A DNA stretch of 7,318 bases, taken from assembly GCA_002432545.1 (NCBI GenBank), contig DJFR01000065.1, forward strand, positions 24,627-31,944, written 5' to 3'. This document shows positions 7,104-7,318 of the stretch, piece after piece (positions within the stretch are counted from its first letter, which is position 1; each line of letters opens with the position of its first letter). The stretch comes from Flammeovirgaceae bacterium UBA5867. Its GTDB lineage: Bacteria > Bacteroidota > Bacteroidia > Cytophagales > Cyclobacteriaceae. The translations under genes were made by a program, and so were the position numbers. The notes beneath the pieces are model-generated. The model ran no database searches, was not told where the DNA came from, and was given only the letters and a program-made list of their open reading frames with translations.

Positions 7104-7318
7104 ATGATTAAAAAATTACTCTTTACAATGGCCGTGCTGATAACGGTGTGCTACGGCCTTCAGGCACAGCAAAAGGTTATCACAGGAAAGATTACGGATG
7201 AAAACGGAAGTGAACTGCCCGGTGTAAATGTTCTGCTGAAAGGAACAAGCCTCGGAACGGTTACTGACCAGGCAGGTGCTTACTCACTTTCGATTCCCGA
7301 GTCAGAAGGTTCAGGAAC
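7104..7318 (+). CDS. SusC/RagA-like TonB-linked outer-membrane receptor, 5' end only
   Basis: ATG at 7104 opens a frame of 71 codons plus two bases that runs off the right edge. The N-terminus MIKKLLFTMAVLITVCYG is a signal peptide with likely cleavage after LQA (residue 21). Residues about 25-66 match the carboxypeptidase-regulatory-like domain that precedes the plug of SusC-type receptors: ITGKITDENG, LPGVNVLLKG, TSLGTVTDQAGAYSLSIP. Such receptors import oligosaccharides, peptides or other large ligands through the outer membrane with energy from TonB, usually with a SusD lipoprotein encoded just downstream. The plug and barrel are outside the window, so a non-SusC TonB-dependent receptor with the same N-terminal domain is possible. 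It is transcribed divergently from the HTCS gene, the classic arrangement for a regulator and its target. There is no Shine-Dalgarno; the start is fixed by the signal peptide. Confidence 0.88.
   Translation, partial: MIKKLLFTMAVLITVCYGLQAQQKVITGKITDENGSELPGVNVLLKGTSLGTVTDQAGAYSLSIPESEGSG

Overview
The window looks like chromosomal DNA from a member of the Bacteroidota, probably a free-living Cytophagia- or Chitinophaga-like lineage. Three things point there. It encodes a giant hybrid two-component system (HTCS) protein, an architecture best known from this phylum. Beside it is the start of a SusC-type TonB-linked receptor. Start codons lack clear Shine-Dalgarno sequences. No species can be named from the sequence alone.

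Layout from right to left. At the right edge, on the + strand, is the 5' end of a SusC/RagA-like outer-membrane receptor gene (7104 to beyond the edge). A 211-base divergent intergenic region (6893-7103) separates it from the HTCS gene on the - strand (6892-2750). That region carries a 21-base-spaced tandem of the word TGCAATCG, a third copy nearer the HTCS gene, and a nested set of inverted repeats. After an AT-rich gap (2588-2749) come three co-directional - strand genes for exported proteins: a 491-residue lipoprotein (2587-1112), a 190-residue probable outer-membrane beta-barrel (1049-477), and a further lipoprotein (459 to beyond the left edge, at least 153 residues). The last one runs off the window.

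How they may work together. In known HTCS systems the periplasmic propellers bind an oligosaccharide or other ligand. The kinase and receiver then relay phosphate within one polypeptide, and the AraC-type domain activates a neighbouring SusC/SusD-type uptake locus. The divergent arrangement and the repeats next to the SusC-like gene fit that scheme, but SusD, enzymes and substrate all lie outside the window. The three-gene exported-protein cassette has no recognisable function. It is more AT-rich than the HTCS gene (roughly 30-40% GC against 35-47% in sampled 60-base lines) and may be an independent or acquired unit. No RNA genes, CRISPR arrays, insertion sequences or convincing intrinsic terminators were seen.
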